Part shown: positions 1 through 7,926 of the stretch, one piece after another
Position numbering within the stretch: position 1 is the first letter of the stretch
Layout: each line of letters begins with the position of its first letter
Source of the DNA: Lysinimonas soli
GTDB taxonomy: Bacteria; Actinomycetota; Actinomycetes; Actinomycetales; Microbacteriaceae
Direction: 5' to 3'
Length of the DNA: 64,000 bases
Assembly (NCBI RefSeq): GCF_042655435.1
Contig: NZ_JBHSMG010000004.1
Span: forward strand, 62,001-126,000
Notes under the pieces: model-generated
Told to the model about the DNA's origin: nothing
The model's database searches: none
Seen by the model: the letters and a program-made list of their open reading frames with translations, nothing else
Program-made: the position numbers and the translations under genes

Positions 1-435
1 CATCTTCATGCCCCCGGAGAGCTGCTTGGGCAGGTGCTTCTCGAAGCCTTTGAGCCCGACCAGCTCGATCGCCGCGTTCGCCTTGGGCCGGCGCACGCGG
101 ATGGGCTGGTTGTTGAGTTCGGCCAGCAGCTCGACGTTGCGCTGCACGTCGCGCCAGGCCAGCAGGGTCGCGTCTTGGAAGACGTAGCCGATCCGGTCGG
201 TGGAGACGGTGACCGTGCCCTCGCTGGCGGTCTCGAGACCGGAGGCGATGCGCAGCAGGGTCGACTTACCGCATCCGGATGGTCCGACGACCGTGACGAA
301 CTCGCCGCGCTTGACGGTGATGTCGACCCCCGAGAGCGCGACCGTGCCGTTGGGGAACTTCATCGCGACGTTCTGGAAGTCGACGAGCGGCGCGTCCCCG
401 ATGGCACGAGCCGCTGTCGGGGAGGGTGCGGTCAT
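1..435 (-). CDS. ABC transporter ATP-binding protein, NitT/TauT (SsuB/TauB) type, partial
   Basis: ATPase subunit that would power import of a small nitrogenous or anionic solute from the cytoplasmic face of the membrane. The visible 145 residues hold the Walker A motif GPSGCGKST at about residues 51-59, a Q-loop (VFQDATLLAW) and the beginning of the ABC signature (LSGGM) just before the gene leaves the window at base 1, so Walker B and the permease and binding-protein partners are not seen. The ATG at 435 is chosen; a GTG two codons upstream is also possible. Family features (short NitT/TauT/SsuB-like ATPase) are established; a purine, pyrimidine or ureide substrate is inferred only from the catabolic neighbours. 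Its promoter region (490-556) is nearly a copy of the one before the CodA-like operon. Confidence 0.85.
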   Translation of the reverse strand, partial: MTAPSPTAARAIGDAPLVDFQNVAMKFPNGTVALSGVDITVKRGEFVTVVGPSGCGKSTLLRIASGLETASEGTVTVSTDRIGYVFQDATLLAWRDVQRNVELLAELNNQPIRVRRPKANAAIELVGLKGFEKHLPKQLSGGMKM

Positions 436-489
436 CGCCACGGCCGGCTCGCTTTCCACGAAGAAGGGTCTGCCGCAACGCCGAGGCAA

Positions 490-508
490 ATGTTGATGGA
501 AGTAACAT
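490..508. promoter_or_regulatory. 19-bp palindromic operator candidate (copy 1)
   Basis: ATGTTGATGGAAGTAACAT has inverted ATGTT/AACAT ends. Read on the minus strand it starts at the predicted transcription start of the ABC gene and shares ATGTT-n6-ATCAACAT with the copy at 3771-3789. The position suggests repression; the local XRE-cupin regulator is the obvious but unproven ligand. Confidence 0.6.
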
Positions 509-513
509 CTCCG

Positions 514-556
514 AAGCTAGGGCCGCCGTATTTCGCGCGTGTGTCGAGGGCGTAAC
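514..556 (-). promoter_or_regulatory. Promoter with GlnR-like box for the ABC importer gene
   Basis: On the minus strand, GTTAC, GACAC and GAAAT follow one another with six bases between each (556 down to 530), then ten bases, then the -10 hexamer TAGCTT (519-514). The GTNAC-n6-GAAAC spacing is the known actinobacterial GlnR half-site arrangement. The same layout, including the shared word CGACACACG, stands before the CodA-like gene. Confidence 0.55.
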
Positions 557-627
557 CCTCGTGATAAATGCGGCTGGATCGAGTACTGCTCGACTATTCG
601 TCGATCCGCCGCGACCCGGCCGCGCTC

Positions 628-2016
628 TCAGGCCGGGTGACCGTACCGGGCGGCGAGCGGCTCGAGCGACTCGCGCACCTTCGCCGACGCCTCCCCGGCG
701 AGCGGATTGGTCGAGACGCCCGACTCGTTCACGAGTTCGCCGCCGACGTAGACGCGCTTGAGGTTGCGCAGACCGCAGGACAGCACGTAGTTGCGCACCG
801 GATGCCAGAGCGGCCCGATATCGGGAGCGGTCGGGTCGACCACGACGAAGTCCGCGAACTTGCCGACCTCGAGGCTGCCGATGCGGTCGTCGACGCCGAG
901 CAGCTTCGCCGACCCGAGCGTGTGCAGCCGCAGCACCGTCTCGGGCATCATCGACAGCGGGTCGCCGGTCTTGGCGCGCAGGCCGAACATCCCCGTGCGC
1001 ATGTTCTGCCACGGGTCGGCCACGTCGGTGCAGGCCTGGTCGTCGAGGCCCATGCCCACGGTCATTCCGAGGGCGAGCATCTCGGGCACCTCGGCGAAGC
1101 CCGAGGCGAGCCGGCCGTTGGAGCCCGGCTGCCACGACATCCCCGAGCCGCTCTCGGCGGCCTCGCGGATGATCTCGGGCGTGGTCTGGATGAAGTGGCC
1201 GAAGATCATTCCGGGACCGAGCGCCCCGGCATTCCGGTAGAGCGCCCACTTCGAGCGCTGCAGCTCGGTCGCCTCACGGGTCTCGAGGAAGTGCGCCTGG
1301 TTGATCAGCCCGAAGCGGCGCATCGCCTCGACCTCGAGTTCGGCGGCGTTCGGCCGGATCGACCACTGCACGCTGCCGGTGACCGCCGCTCCGAGGGCGA
1401 GATCGCGGTCCAGGGTCGCCGTGTGGTCGAGCACGGCCGCCAGTCGGGCGAGCACCTCGTCGTCGCTGCCGATCGCGTCATCCATCGGCGTGGAGTTGAC
1501 GAATCGCAGACCGGCGTCGGCCTTCGCGTCGATCTGGCGGGTCTGGTACTCGATGGGGCGCAGAGTGCCGACCGCCTGACGCTGCCCTTCGATCATCGGC
1601 TCCCACGGGATGCGCGGGTCGGTGAAGTCGTAGGCCGCGGTCACGCCGGCGCCGAGGAAGTCGAGCGAGCCGTGCAGCGTCGTCCAGTAGAGGTCGTCGG
1701 GCGTCGCGTGCCGGATCAGCCCGAGCATCGAGTCGCACCAGCCGTACAGCGTCTCGGTGACCCCGAGGCCGCGGCTCGCGCTCGTGAACAGGTGGCTGTG
1801 CGCCGAGATGAAGCCGGGGGCGACGAAGGCGCCGGCGACGTCCAGGGTCTCGAACCCCGAGGCGGCGGCGAGCACGGCGGCGGACGGATCCCCCTCGCCG
1901 AGGTCCGCGATCCGCCCGTCGACCACGAGCATCCAGCCGTGCTCCAGGTAGCCGGGGTCCTCGGTGCCGGCCGGCACGGTGATGAGGCGGGCGTGGGTGA
2001 CGAGAAGCGAGGTCAC
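628..2016 (-). CDS. Amidohydrolase of the ATZ/TRZ aminohydrolase family
   Basis: Metal-dependent hydrolase of 462 residues that probably deaminates a purine- or triazine-like ring. It carries the HxH metal pair at His73/His75 (SAHSHL), a third His near 242, the family His at about 274 (FGHFIQTTPEI), the LASGFAEVPEM loop at about 303-313 and an Asp at 325/326 (GLDDQA) in place of the common GTDG. The translation begins at a GTG preceded by GGAGGAAACC. It lacks the motifs that would let me call it guanine deaminase specifically, so 8-oxoguanine, guanine or a related base are all possible. It lies downstream of the VanB-like reductase and upstream of the ABC ATPase gene on the same strand. Confidence 0.8.
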   Translation of the reverse strand: MTSLLVTHARLITVPAGTEDPGYLEHGWMLVVDGRIADLGEGDPSAAVLAAASGFETLDVAGAFVAPGFISAHSHLFTSASRGLGVTETLYGWCDSMLGLIRHATPDDLYWTTLHGSLDFLGAGVTAAYDFTDPRIPWEPMIEGQRQAVGTLRPIEYQTRQIDAKADAGLRFVNSTPMDDAIGSDDEVLARLAAVLDHTATLDRDLALGAAVTGSVQWSIRPNAAELEVEAMRRFGLINQAHFLETREATELQRSKWALYRNAGALGPGMIFGHFIQTTPEIIREAAESGSGMSWQPGSNGRLASGFAEVPEMLALGMTVGMGLDDQACTDVADPWQNMRTGMFGLRAKTGDPLSMMPETVLRLHTLGSAKLLGVDDRIGSLEVGKFADFVVVDPTAPDIGPLWHPVRNYVLSCGLRNLKRVYVGGELVNESGVSTNPLAGEASAKVRESLEPLAARYGHPA

Positions 2017-2026
2017 GGTTTCCTCC

Positions 2027-2060
2027 GGGGACGGGGCAGGGGCGGGGGCAGGGGCAGGGG
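2027..2060. repeat. Array of G4 runs between two minus-strand genes
   Basis: Six runs of four or more G separated by two bases (AC, CA, CG) fill most of the 46-bp gap between the VanB-like and aminohydrolase genes. On the plus strand this could fold into a G-quadruplex; on the minus (coding) strand it reads as C runs just before the ribosome-binding site. Confidence 0.6.
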
Positions 2061-2062
2061 AA

Positions 2063-3019
2063 CTACAGGTCGAGCACGAGACGCGGGCAGGCCGCCCGCG
2101 AGACGCAGATGAACATGACGTCGCCGCGCGCGCGCTCCTGCGGGGTCAGGATCGAGTCGCGATGATCGATCTCGCCCTCGAGCACCGGTGTCTCGCAGGT
2201 GCCACAGGTGCCCTCGTGGCAGCTGGAGAGCACGAAGACGCCCTCCTCCTCGACGACCTCGAGGATGCTGCGCTCGGGCGGGACGGTGACGGTCACCCCG
2301 CTCAGCGCGAGTTCCACCTCGAACGGCTCCGGCCACACGGGCGCCGTGAGCGTCTCGGCCTCGAAGCGCTCGGTGTGGAAGTCGAGCCCGGCCGCCGCGG
2401 CGGCCCGCTCGGCGGCGTCGATGAAGCCCGCCGGCCCGCAGCAGTACACCCGCGTGCCCGGCGCGGCGGCGGCCAGCACGGCGTCGAGCTCGAGCCGTTC
2501 GCCGCGCTCGCTGAGGTGCGTGACGAGCCGCTCGCCGTGTGCCGCGGCGAGCTCCGGCAGGAAGGCCATCCGCCCCTCGTGCCCCGAGTAGTGCAGCGCG
2601 TAGTCGATGCCGGCATCGCGCGCGGCGGCGGCCATCGGCAGGATCGGCGTGATGCCGATCCCGGCGGCGAGCAGGATGACGGGCACGCCCGGCTCGGGGT
2701 CGAAGTGGAAGTGGTTGCGCGGTCCGGCGAGGCGCACGGCCTGGCCCTCGCGCAGGGAGTCGCACATCCAGAGCGAGCCGCCGCGGGCATCCGCCTCGCG
2801 CAGCACGCCGAGGCGCCAGCGATCGGCGCCCGGGTCGCCGCAGAGCGAGTACTGCCGGATCAGACCGGAGGGCAGCAGCACGTCGACGTGCGACCCGGGA
2901 GTCCAGACGGGCAGGGCCTGACCCTCGCGTGCGGCGAGTTCGAACACGACGACGCCGTCGACGGCGGTGTCACGGCGGATGACGACGGCGTCGACATCGG
3001 AGGCGATCGGGCGGTTCAC
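2063..3019 (-). CDS. VanB/phthalate-dioxygenase-reductase type oxidoreductase (FMN, NAD(P)H, [2Fe-2S])
   Basis: Electron-transfer protein of 318 residues that would pass electrons from NAD(P)H through flavin to a ferredoxin-like cluster and on to an oxygenase. Seen in order are the flavin-binding RQYS motif (about 55-58), a nucleotide-binding segment (LLAAGIGITPI, about 117-127), and a C-terminal plant-type cluster with Cys267, Cys272, Cys275 and Cys305 (CX4CX2CX29C). The start is a GTG overlapping the stop of the XRE-cupin gene (GTGA), so the two are translationally coupled. No Rieske oxygenase partner lies in the window. Klebsiella HpxE, a reductase of the same family, serves the Rieske protein HpxD in purine oxidation, which would fit the context but is inference. 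Confidence 0.85.
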   Translation of the reverse strand: MNRPIASDVDAVVIRRDTAVDGVVVFELAAREGQALPVWTPGSHVDVLLPSGLIRQYSLCGDPGADRWRLGVLREADARGGSLWMCDSLREGQAVRLAGPRNHFHFDPEPGVPVILLAAGIGITPILPMAAAARDAGIDYALHYSGHEGRMAFLPELAAAHGERLVTHLSERGERLELDAVLAAAAPGTRVYCCGPAGFIDAAERAAAAAGLDFHTERFEAETLTAPVWPEPFEVELALSGVTVTVPPERSILEVVEEEGVFVLSSCHEGTCGTCETPVLEGEIDHRDSILTPQERARGDVMFICVSRAACPRLVLDL

Positions 3020-3615
3020 AGGCGCGCCGGGTGCTCTTTGACGATCAGCAGGCGGAACGGAGCGCCGTCGATCGAGCGGAAGCGATGCGGGGTGCCGCCC
3101 GCCAGGTAGACCGCGTCGCCGGGCGCGAGCCGCAGCGGCTCGGGGCCGGCGGCATCCACCTCGATGTCGCCCTCGAGGGCGTAGATCCACTCGTCCTCGT
3201 CGTGCACGAATCGGTCGCGGTAGTCGGAGTTGTCGCTGCGGTACTCCATCGGGTGGAAGGCGCGCGCGCCCTCGACGAGCATCTGGGCGGTGCCCTCGCT
3301 GTAGGGCCCGGTCGTTCCGGTTCCGGCCCGCACGAGCGAGACGGATGCCGCCGGCTCGCGCCCGCGCCGCGGCTCGTCGACCGAGAGCAGCTCGACCTGG
3401 CTCGTACCGAGCGCGCGGGCGATCCGCTCGAGCGAGGCCATGCTCGGACGGGCCAGCCCGCGCTCGAGCTGGCTGAGGAACGGATGCGACAGCGCGGCGG
3501 CCTCGGCCAGCTGCACGAGGGTCATCGAGCGGGCACGGCGCATGTCGCGGATGCGGCCGCCGACCCGCTCGGCCTGCTCGTCGACGGACGCCTCGACCGT
3601 GTCGCTCCAGCTCAT
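3016..3615 (-). CDS. XRE-family regulator with C-terminal cupin domain
   Basis: Cytoplasmic DNA-binding regulator of 199 residues. A helix-turn-helix of the Cro/CI type spans about residues 18-75 (LVQLAEAAALSHPFLSQLERG) and a cupin fold about 125-197 (GDIEVDAAGPEPLRLAPGDAVYLAGGTPHRF) that usually senses a small ligand. I chose the ATG at 3615 because GTGAGGAG sits just before it; the open frame runs 20 codons further upstream without a comparable ribosome site. The gene lies between the two promoters bearing the 19-bp ATGTT/AACAT palindrome and is divergent from one of them, which makes it the best local candidate for the protein that binds there. Ligand unknown; a purine catabolite is a reasonable guess. 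Confidence 0.85.
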   Translation of the reverse strand: MSWSDTVEASVDEQAERVGGRIRDMRRARSMTLVQLAEAAALSHPFLSQLERGLARPSMASLERIARALGTSQVELLSVDEPRRGREPAASVSLVRAGTGTTGPYSEGTAQMLVEGARAFHPMEYRSDNSDYRDRFVHDEDEWIYALEGDIEVDAAGPEPLRLAPGDAVYLAGGTPHRFRSIDGAPFRLLIVKEHPARL

Positions 3616-3721
3616 GGCGCTCCTCACCTGGTTCGGGGTGCCGACGTGGAGGGCGCCCGGAGGGTATCTCAGCACATTCTGTCGGTGGCCGTCGTCCGAG
3701 GTGCTCGGGAATTAACGCGGG

Positions 3722-3764
3722 GAAACCGCGGCGACACACGACCGAAACGCACGATCCGTAGATT
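3722..3764 (+). promoter_or_regulatory. Promoter with GlnR-like box for the CodA-like/uricase operon
   Basis: GAAAC (3722-3726), GACAC (3733-3737) and GAAAC (3744-3748) lie exactly 11 bp apart, followed after ten bases by the -10 hexamer TAGATT (3759-3764). The expected start of transcription is near 3771, at the first base of the palindromic operator. Spacing matches the other GlnR-like promoters here. Confidence 0.6.
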
Positions 3765-3770
3765 CGGCAA

Positions 3771-3789
3771 ATGTTGGAGTGATCAACAT
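3771..3789. promoter_or_regulatory. 19-bp palindromic operator candidate (copy 2)
   Basis: ATGTTGGAGTGATCAACAT has perfect six-base arms ATGTTG/CAACAT and is preceded by CGGCAA, as copy 1 is preceded by AGGCAA on the plus strand. It covers about +1 to +19 of the predicted transcript, a classic repressor position. Confidence 0.65.
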
Positions 3790-3855
3790 CGCCCCGCGCG
3801 AACGCCCGTGTCGGCTCGCGCGCCACACCCCGGAATCGTTCAGAACAGGAGTTTC

Positions 3856-5142
3856 GTGCCCGCCCTGATGCAAGCACTGCAGTGGCTGCGCGGAGCCCGC
3901 CTCGCCGACGGCAGCATCGTCGACATCCGGCTCGACGACGGGGTGGTCAGCGAGGTGACGAGCGCGAGGAGCGGCGTCACGGGCAGCGGCTCGGGTGGTG
4001 CCTCGGCCGATTCCCTCGAGCTCGACGGATTCCTGGTCGTCACCGCGCCGGCCGAACCACATGCTCACCTCGACAAGGCGCGCAGCTGGGACGCCGCGAA
4101 CCCCGAGTTCGGTGACCTCGTCAAAGCCGTCGACTCGTGGCGGGCGTTCTCGGCGAGCGCCACCGAGGACGACATCTTCGAGCGGGCCCTCGCCCAGGCC
4201 ACGGCCATGCTGCAGCTCGGCACCACCGCCGTGCGCACGCACGTCGACATGCTCGGCGGCGACGACCCGCTGCGCGGGGCGCGCGCCCTGATCCGGGTGC
4301 GCGAGCGGCTGACCGGCCTGATGGACGTCCAGCTCGTGGCGCTCGGCGGCGAATGGACCGATGACGCGACCTTCGAGGGCGCGCTCGACCTCGGCGTCGA
4401 CCTCATGGGCGGCGCCCCGCACCTGGCGGGCGATCCGCTCGCCGAGGTCGCGCGTGCGGTCGCGATCGCCGACCGCCGATCGGTGCCCATCGACCTGCAC
4501 ACCGACGAATCGCTGCACGGCCCCATCACCATCCGCGAGTATGCGCGCCTGACCCGCGGGCGGGCGCAGCCGGTGTCGGCTGGGCACTGCGTGCGACTCG
4601 GAACCCTCGAGGCCGACGAGCTCGCCGAGGTGATCGCCGAGGTGCTGGCCAGCGACATGGGCATCATCTCGCTGCCGATCACGAACCTCTACCTGCAGGG
4701 CTGGGAGCACCCGAGCTCGACCCCGCGCGGCCTCACCGCGCTGCGCGCCCTGTTGGATGCCGGGGTCCGGGTGGGTGCCGGCGCCGACAACGTGCGCGAC
4801 CCGTTCAACCCCGTCGGACGCGGCGACGCGCTCGAGACCGCGTCGCTGCTCGTCACGGCCGGACACCTCGACCTGTTCGAGGCGATCGCCGCCGTCACCG
4901 ACGGGGCCCGCTCCGTCATGTCGCTGCCGCCGGCGGGGCCGACTCCGGGCGCGCGCGCCGAACTGCTCGCGGTGCGCGCCGACTCGCTGGGCGAGGCGAT
5001 CGCGACGGCCTCGCACGACCGCTACGTGATCCACGAGGGCCGGCTCGTCGCGCGCAGTCGCGTCGTGCAGGAGGTCGGGCTTCCGCTCGCGGCTGGGGCC
5101 GCCACCGGACTCGCAGGCCGCGCCACCGAGGTGCCGGCATGA
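3856..5142 (+). CDS. CodA-like amidohydrolase (cytosine deaminase family)
   Basis: Predicted metal-dependent deaminase of 428 residues, first gene of the operon that ends with uricase. Metal and catalytic residues typical of the cytosine deaminase family are visible: His69 and His71 (EPHAHLDKA), His215 and Glu218 (HTDES), His244 (SAGHCVRLG) and Asp311 (GAGADNVRDPFNP). A GTG start is chosen four bases after AGGAG; an ATG four codons later is the alternative. Family membership is clear, but substrates in this family range over cytosine, isocytosine, creatinine and other ring amides, so the substrate is open. The stop overlaps the next start (ATGA). Confidence 0.8.
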   Translation: MPALMQALQWLRGARLADGSIVDIRLDDGVVSEVTSARSGVTGSGSGGASADSLELDGFLVVTAPAEPHAHLDKARSWDAANPEFGDLVKAVDSWRAFSASATEDDIFERALAQATAMLQLGTTAVRTHVDMLGGDDPLRGARALIRVRERLTGLMDVQLVALGGEWTDDATFEGALDLGVDLMGGAPHLAGDPLAEVARAVAIADRRSVPIDLHTDESLHGPITIREYARLTRGRAQPVSAGHCVRLGTLEADELAEVIAEVLASDMGIISLPITNLYLQGWEHPSSTPRGLTALRALLDAGVRVGAGADNVRDPFNPVGRGDALETASLLVTAGHLDLFEAIAAVTDGARSVMSLPPAGPTPGARAELLAVRADSLGEAIATASHDRYVIHEGRLVARSRVVQEVGLPLAAGAATGLAGRATEVPA

Positions 5143-5912
5143 TCGGCGCGCCCCCCGGCCGACTCGACGACCGCGTCGACGGACGCCTGATCGGTCGGCG
5201 CGCGGTCGTCACCGGCGGCGCGCGCGGCATCGGCGGGGGCATCGCGGCGGCACTCGCCGCCGAGGGCGCCCAGGTGGTGATCCTCGACCGCCTCGTCGCC
5301 GAGGGTGAGCGCGCAGCCGCCGAGATCGGCGGACGGTTCGTCGAGGTCGACCTCGCCGACGCCGCCGACGCGGAACGCGCCACCGAGCAGGCCGTCGCCG
5401 AGCTCGGCGGCATCGACGTGCTGGTCAACTGCGCCGGGATCTTCTCCCGTACCCAGCTGATCGACCTGACGGTCGCCGAGTGGGATCTGCTGTTCGCGAT
5501 CAACACCCGCGCGATGCTCACGACGATGCAGGTCGCGGCACGGACCATGATCCCGGCGGGCTCCGGCCGCATCGTCAACCTCGCCAGCATGGCCGCCAAG
5601 AAGGGCGGGGCCAGCGAGGCCGCCTACGCGGCATCCAAGGCGGCCGTCGTCGCCCTCACCCGCGCGGTCGCCTTCGAGTGGGGCCGGCACGGGATCACCG
5701 CCAACTCGATCTGCCCGGGCTACGTGCTGACCGAGATGGGGGCGGGCACCCGCACCCCCGAGCTCGTCGCGAGCTGGGAGGCGCTCTCGCCGCTCGGCCG
5801 GCTCGGCACGATCGACGACGTCGCCGCGGTCGCACTCTTCCTCAGCCTCCCCGAATCGGCCTACCTGACCGGCCAGGCCATCAATGTGACCGGCGGCATG
5901 GTCACCCACTGA
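5139..5912 (+). CDS. SDR-family NAD(P)-dependent oxidoreductase
   Basis: Classical short-chain dehydrogenase/reductase of 257 residues acting on an alcohol/ketone pair. The cofactor motif TGGARGIG lies at about 25-32, the NAG motif is present as NCAG (97-100), and the catalytic Ser150, Tyr163 and Lys167 (YxxxK) are intact. An acidic Asp50 at the end of strand 2 favours NAD(H) over NADP(H). It is coupled to the upstream deaminase by a 4-bp overlap and is followed after 26 bp by the FAD oxidase, so all three likely act on one substrate, which I cannot name. Confidence 0.85.
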   Translation: MIGAPPGRLDDRVDGRLIGRRAVVTGGARGIGGGIAAALAAEGAQVVILDRLVAEGERAAAEIGGRFVEVDLADAADAERATEQAVAELGGIDVLVNCAGIFSRTQLIDLTVAEWDLLFAINTRAMLTTMQVAARTMIPAGSGRIVNLASMAAKKGGASEAAYAASKAAVVALTRAVAFEWGRHGITANSICPGYVLTEMGAGTRTPELVASWEALSPLGRLGTIDDVAAVALFLSLPESAYLTGQAINVTGGMVTH

Positions 5913-5938
5913 CCGCTCCATCCTCAGAAAGGCTCCCC

Positions 5939-7291
5939 ATGGGCACCGACACCCTTCCCGCCGTCGACCTCGACCGCATCACCGCCCTCGCGGCCGAACT
6001 GCGCGAGCTGCTCGGCGAGGCCGCCGTCAGCGACGAGGACGCCGCGCTCGAGCGCGTCTCGGTCGACGGCTCGACCCTCTCCCCCGTGATCATGCAGAAG
6101 CTGCCGCTCGGCCGCGCGCAGCTCGTCGTCTATCCGACGGATGCCGAGGGCATCGCCGTCGCGGTCGGTGCGGCCGTGCGCCACGGGGTGCCGATCACGC
6201 CGCGCGGCAAGGGGACCGGCAACTACGGCCAGGCCATCCCGATGGCGGGCGGGCTCGTCATCGACACGTCGAAGGCGCGCTCGATCGTCGAGGTCGGCGA
6301 CGGCTACCTGATCGCCGACGCCGGCGCGCCGATGATCCAGATCGAACAGGCCGCCAACCGCACGGGACAGCAGGTGCTGATGTTCCCGTCCACCGTGCAG
6401 TCCACGGTCGGCGGCTTCGTCTCGGGCGGGTCGGGCGGCACCGGATCGATCAAGCACGGCATGCTGACCTCGATCGTGGGCGGCTATGTGCGCTCCCTCG
6501 ACGTCGTGCATGCCGAGCCGGATGCGCGCCTCATCCATCTCGAAGCGGAGCAGGCCCACAACTACCTGCACAACTACGGGGTCACCGGCATCATCGCCCG
6601 CGTCGAGGTCGCGCTCGAGCCGCAGCAGCCGTGGTCGGCGTTCTACGCGAGCTTCGACGACTTCCACGACGCCTTCGAGCTGATCCGGCCGATGGCGGCG
6701 CTCGAGCCGACGCCGCGGCTCGTCTCGGCCGACCTGCCGACCCTCGCCGACGCCCTGCCGAACGACGAGGCCCTGCCGGCCGGCAAGGCGAGCCTGCGCG
6801 TCATCCTCGACGAGTCGACGATCGAGGCCGCCACGCGCCTGGTCGAGCAGGCCGGCGGCACGGTCGAGGCCGTGCGGCCCGGTCTGCAGAACACCATGAA
6901 GCTGTCGATGGTCAGCTACAACCACCCGATCGAGTGGCTGCAGAAGGCCTACCCGGGCGTCTACTTCCACGTCGAGGTCGGCGGCGACGCGCTCGTCGAC
7001 CGGATCGACGAGGTGCACGAGATCTACCCCGGCGCGATGCTGCACCTCGAGGCGATGGCGCAGGGCACTCCGGGCGGAATGCTCGCCGCGCCGTACACCG
7101 GTGAGGCCGACCTGCTCGCCGGCTTCGACCGCATGCGCGCGATCGACGTGGGATTCCACAACCCGCACCAGTGGTTCGTCGACTACGAGCCCGAGCGCAG
7201 CGTCGAACTGGCCAAGAGCACCGACCCCCAGGGTCTGCTCAACCCCGGCAAGCTCGTGGAGCCGGACGTCGACACCGGGCGCAAGCGATGA
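5939..7291 (+). CDS. FAD-binding oxidase (PCMH-type, GlcD-like)
   Basis: Flavoprotein of 450 residues related to glycolate oxidase subunit GlcD and other 2-hydroxyacid oxidases. The PCMH-type FAD domain occupies about residues 60-250, with the pyrophosphate-binding region RGKGTGNYG and the segment STVGGFVSGGSGGTGSIKHG. The end resembles the family's FDPxGLLNPGK signature (STDPQGLLNPGKL). The ATG at 5939 follows AGAAAGG by seven bases. There is no GlcE or GlcF partner. A 2-hydroxyacid substrate (glycolate, ureidoglycolate or similar) would fit ureide degradation, but this is inference. Confidence 0.8.
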   Translation: MGTDTLPAVDLDRITALAAELRELLGEAAVSDEDAALERVSVDGSTLSPVIMQKLPLGRAQLVVYPTDAEGIAVAVGAAVRHGVPITPRGKGTGNYGQAIPMAGGLVIDTSKARSIVEVGDGYLIADAGAPMIQIEQAANRTGQQVLMFPSTVQSTVGGFVSGGSGGTGSIKHGMLTSIVGGYVRSLDVVHAEPDARLIHLEAEQAHNYLHNYGVTGIIARVEVALEPQQPWSAFYASFDDFHDAFELIRPMAALEPTPRLVSADLPTLADALPNDEALPAGKASLRVILDESTIEAATRLVEQAGGTVEAVRPGLQNTMKLSMVSYNHPIEWLQKAYPGVYFHVEVGGDALVDRIDEVHEIYPGAMLHLEAMAQGTPGGMLAAPYTGEADLLAGFDRMRAIDVGFHNPHQWFVDYEPERSVELAKSTDPQGLLNPGKLVEPDVDTGRKR

Positions 7292-7926
7292 CCTCCGAGT
7301 GGCAGAACGCCAGCGGGGAGCTGGTGTTCCGCGACGACTGGCCCGAGGAGCCCACCCCCGTGCTGACCGAGTGGCTGCCCGACAACGAGGAGCCCGCGCG
7401 ACCGACGATGGTGGTCGCGACCGTCGACGAGTCCGGCGCCCCCGACAGCCGCATCCAGCTGCTGACCGCGTGGGACGACCACGGCTTCTACTTCCACACC
7501 GACACCCGCTCGCGCAAGGTCGCGCAGCTCGCGCACGAGCCGCGCGTCTCGTTCACCGTGCACCTCCCCGCCGAAGCGCACCAGATCACGGTGCAGGGGG
7601 TCGCCGAGCTCGCCGACGCGGCCGAGCTGGAGTGGGCGTTCGCGCACCGCTCGGCCTACCTGCAGCAGCTGGCCTGGCAGAACACCGTCGAGTTCGCGAG
7701 CCTGCCCCGGCTCGACCGGGTGAGCGCATGGGACGCCTTCGCGGTCGACCACGTCGAGGGCTTCACGGCTCCGCCCACGTGGACCGGCTACCTCGTGCGC
7801 CCCAGCCGCCTCACCTTCTGGGTCGGGAGCACCTCGACCGCCAGCCGACGGGTCGAATACCGCAGGGCCGCCGCGACGGGTGAGCTGTCGCGCAGCAGCT
7901 GGGCGGTGACGCAGCTTGCCGGCTGA
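7288..7926 (+). CDS. PdxH-like pyridoxamine-phosphate-oxidase family flavoprotein
   Basis: Split-barrel FMN-binding protein of 212 residues. It resembles pyridoxamine 5'-phosphate oxidase over its full length, including the N-terminal PTMVVATVDESGAPDSR strand, the FHTDTRSRKVAQL FMN segment and the C-terminal WTGYLVRPSRLTFW and RRVEYRR blocks. The RLHDR element that binds the PLP phosphate in true PdxH is replaced by TASRR, so it may use a substrate other than pyridoxamine phosphate. It overlaps the upstream FAD-oxidase stop (ATGA) and the following frame by 11 bases, indicating tight coupling. Confidence 0.75.
   Translation: MTSEWQNASGELVFRDDWPEEPTPVLTEWLPDNEEPARPTMVVATVDESGAPDSRIQLLTAWDDHGFYFHTDTRSRKVAQLAHEPRVSFTVHLPAEAHQITVQGVAELADAAELEWAFAHRSAYLQQLAWQNTVEFASLPRLDRVSAWDAFAVDHVEGFTAPPTWTGYLVRPSRLTFWVGSTSTASRRVEYRRAAATGELSRSSWAVTQLAG

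Noticed and set aside
628..2016. Calling the aminohydrolase guanine deaminase (GuaD)
   Set aside because: It has the ATZ/TRZ-type HxH and GHF motifs but not the specific signatures I associate with GuaD; substrate left open.
568..2112. A 514-codon plus-strand frame over the aminohydrolase gene
   Set aside because: The minus-strand product has a complete amidohydrolase motif set; the plus-strand product has no recognisable domain.
7288..7926. Calling the PNPOx-family protein PdxH
   Set aside because: The RLHDR phosphate-binding element near the C-terminus is not conserved and the operon is catabolic, so only the family is claimed.
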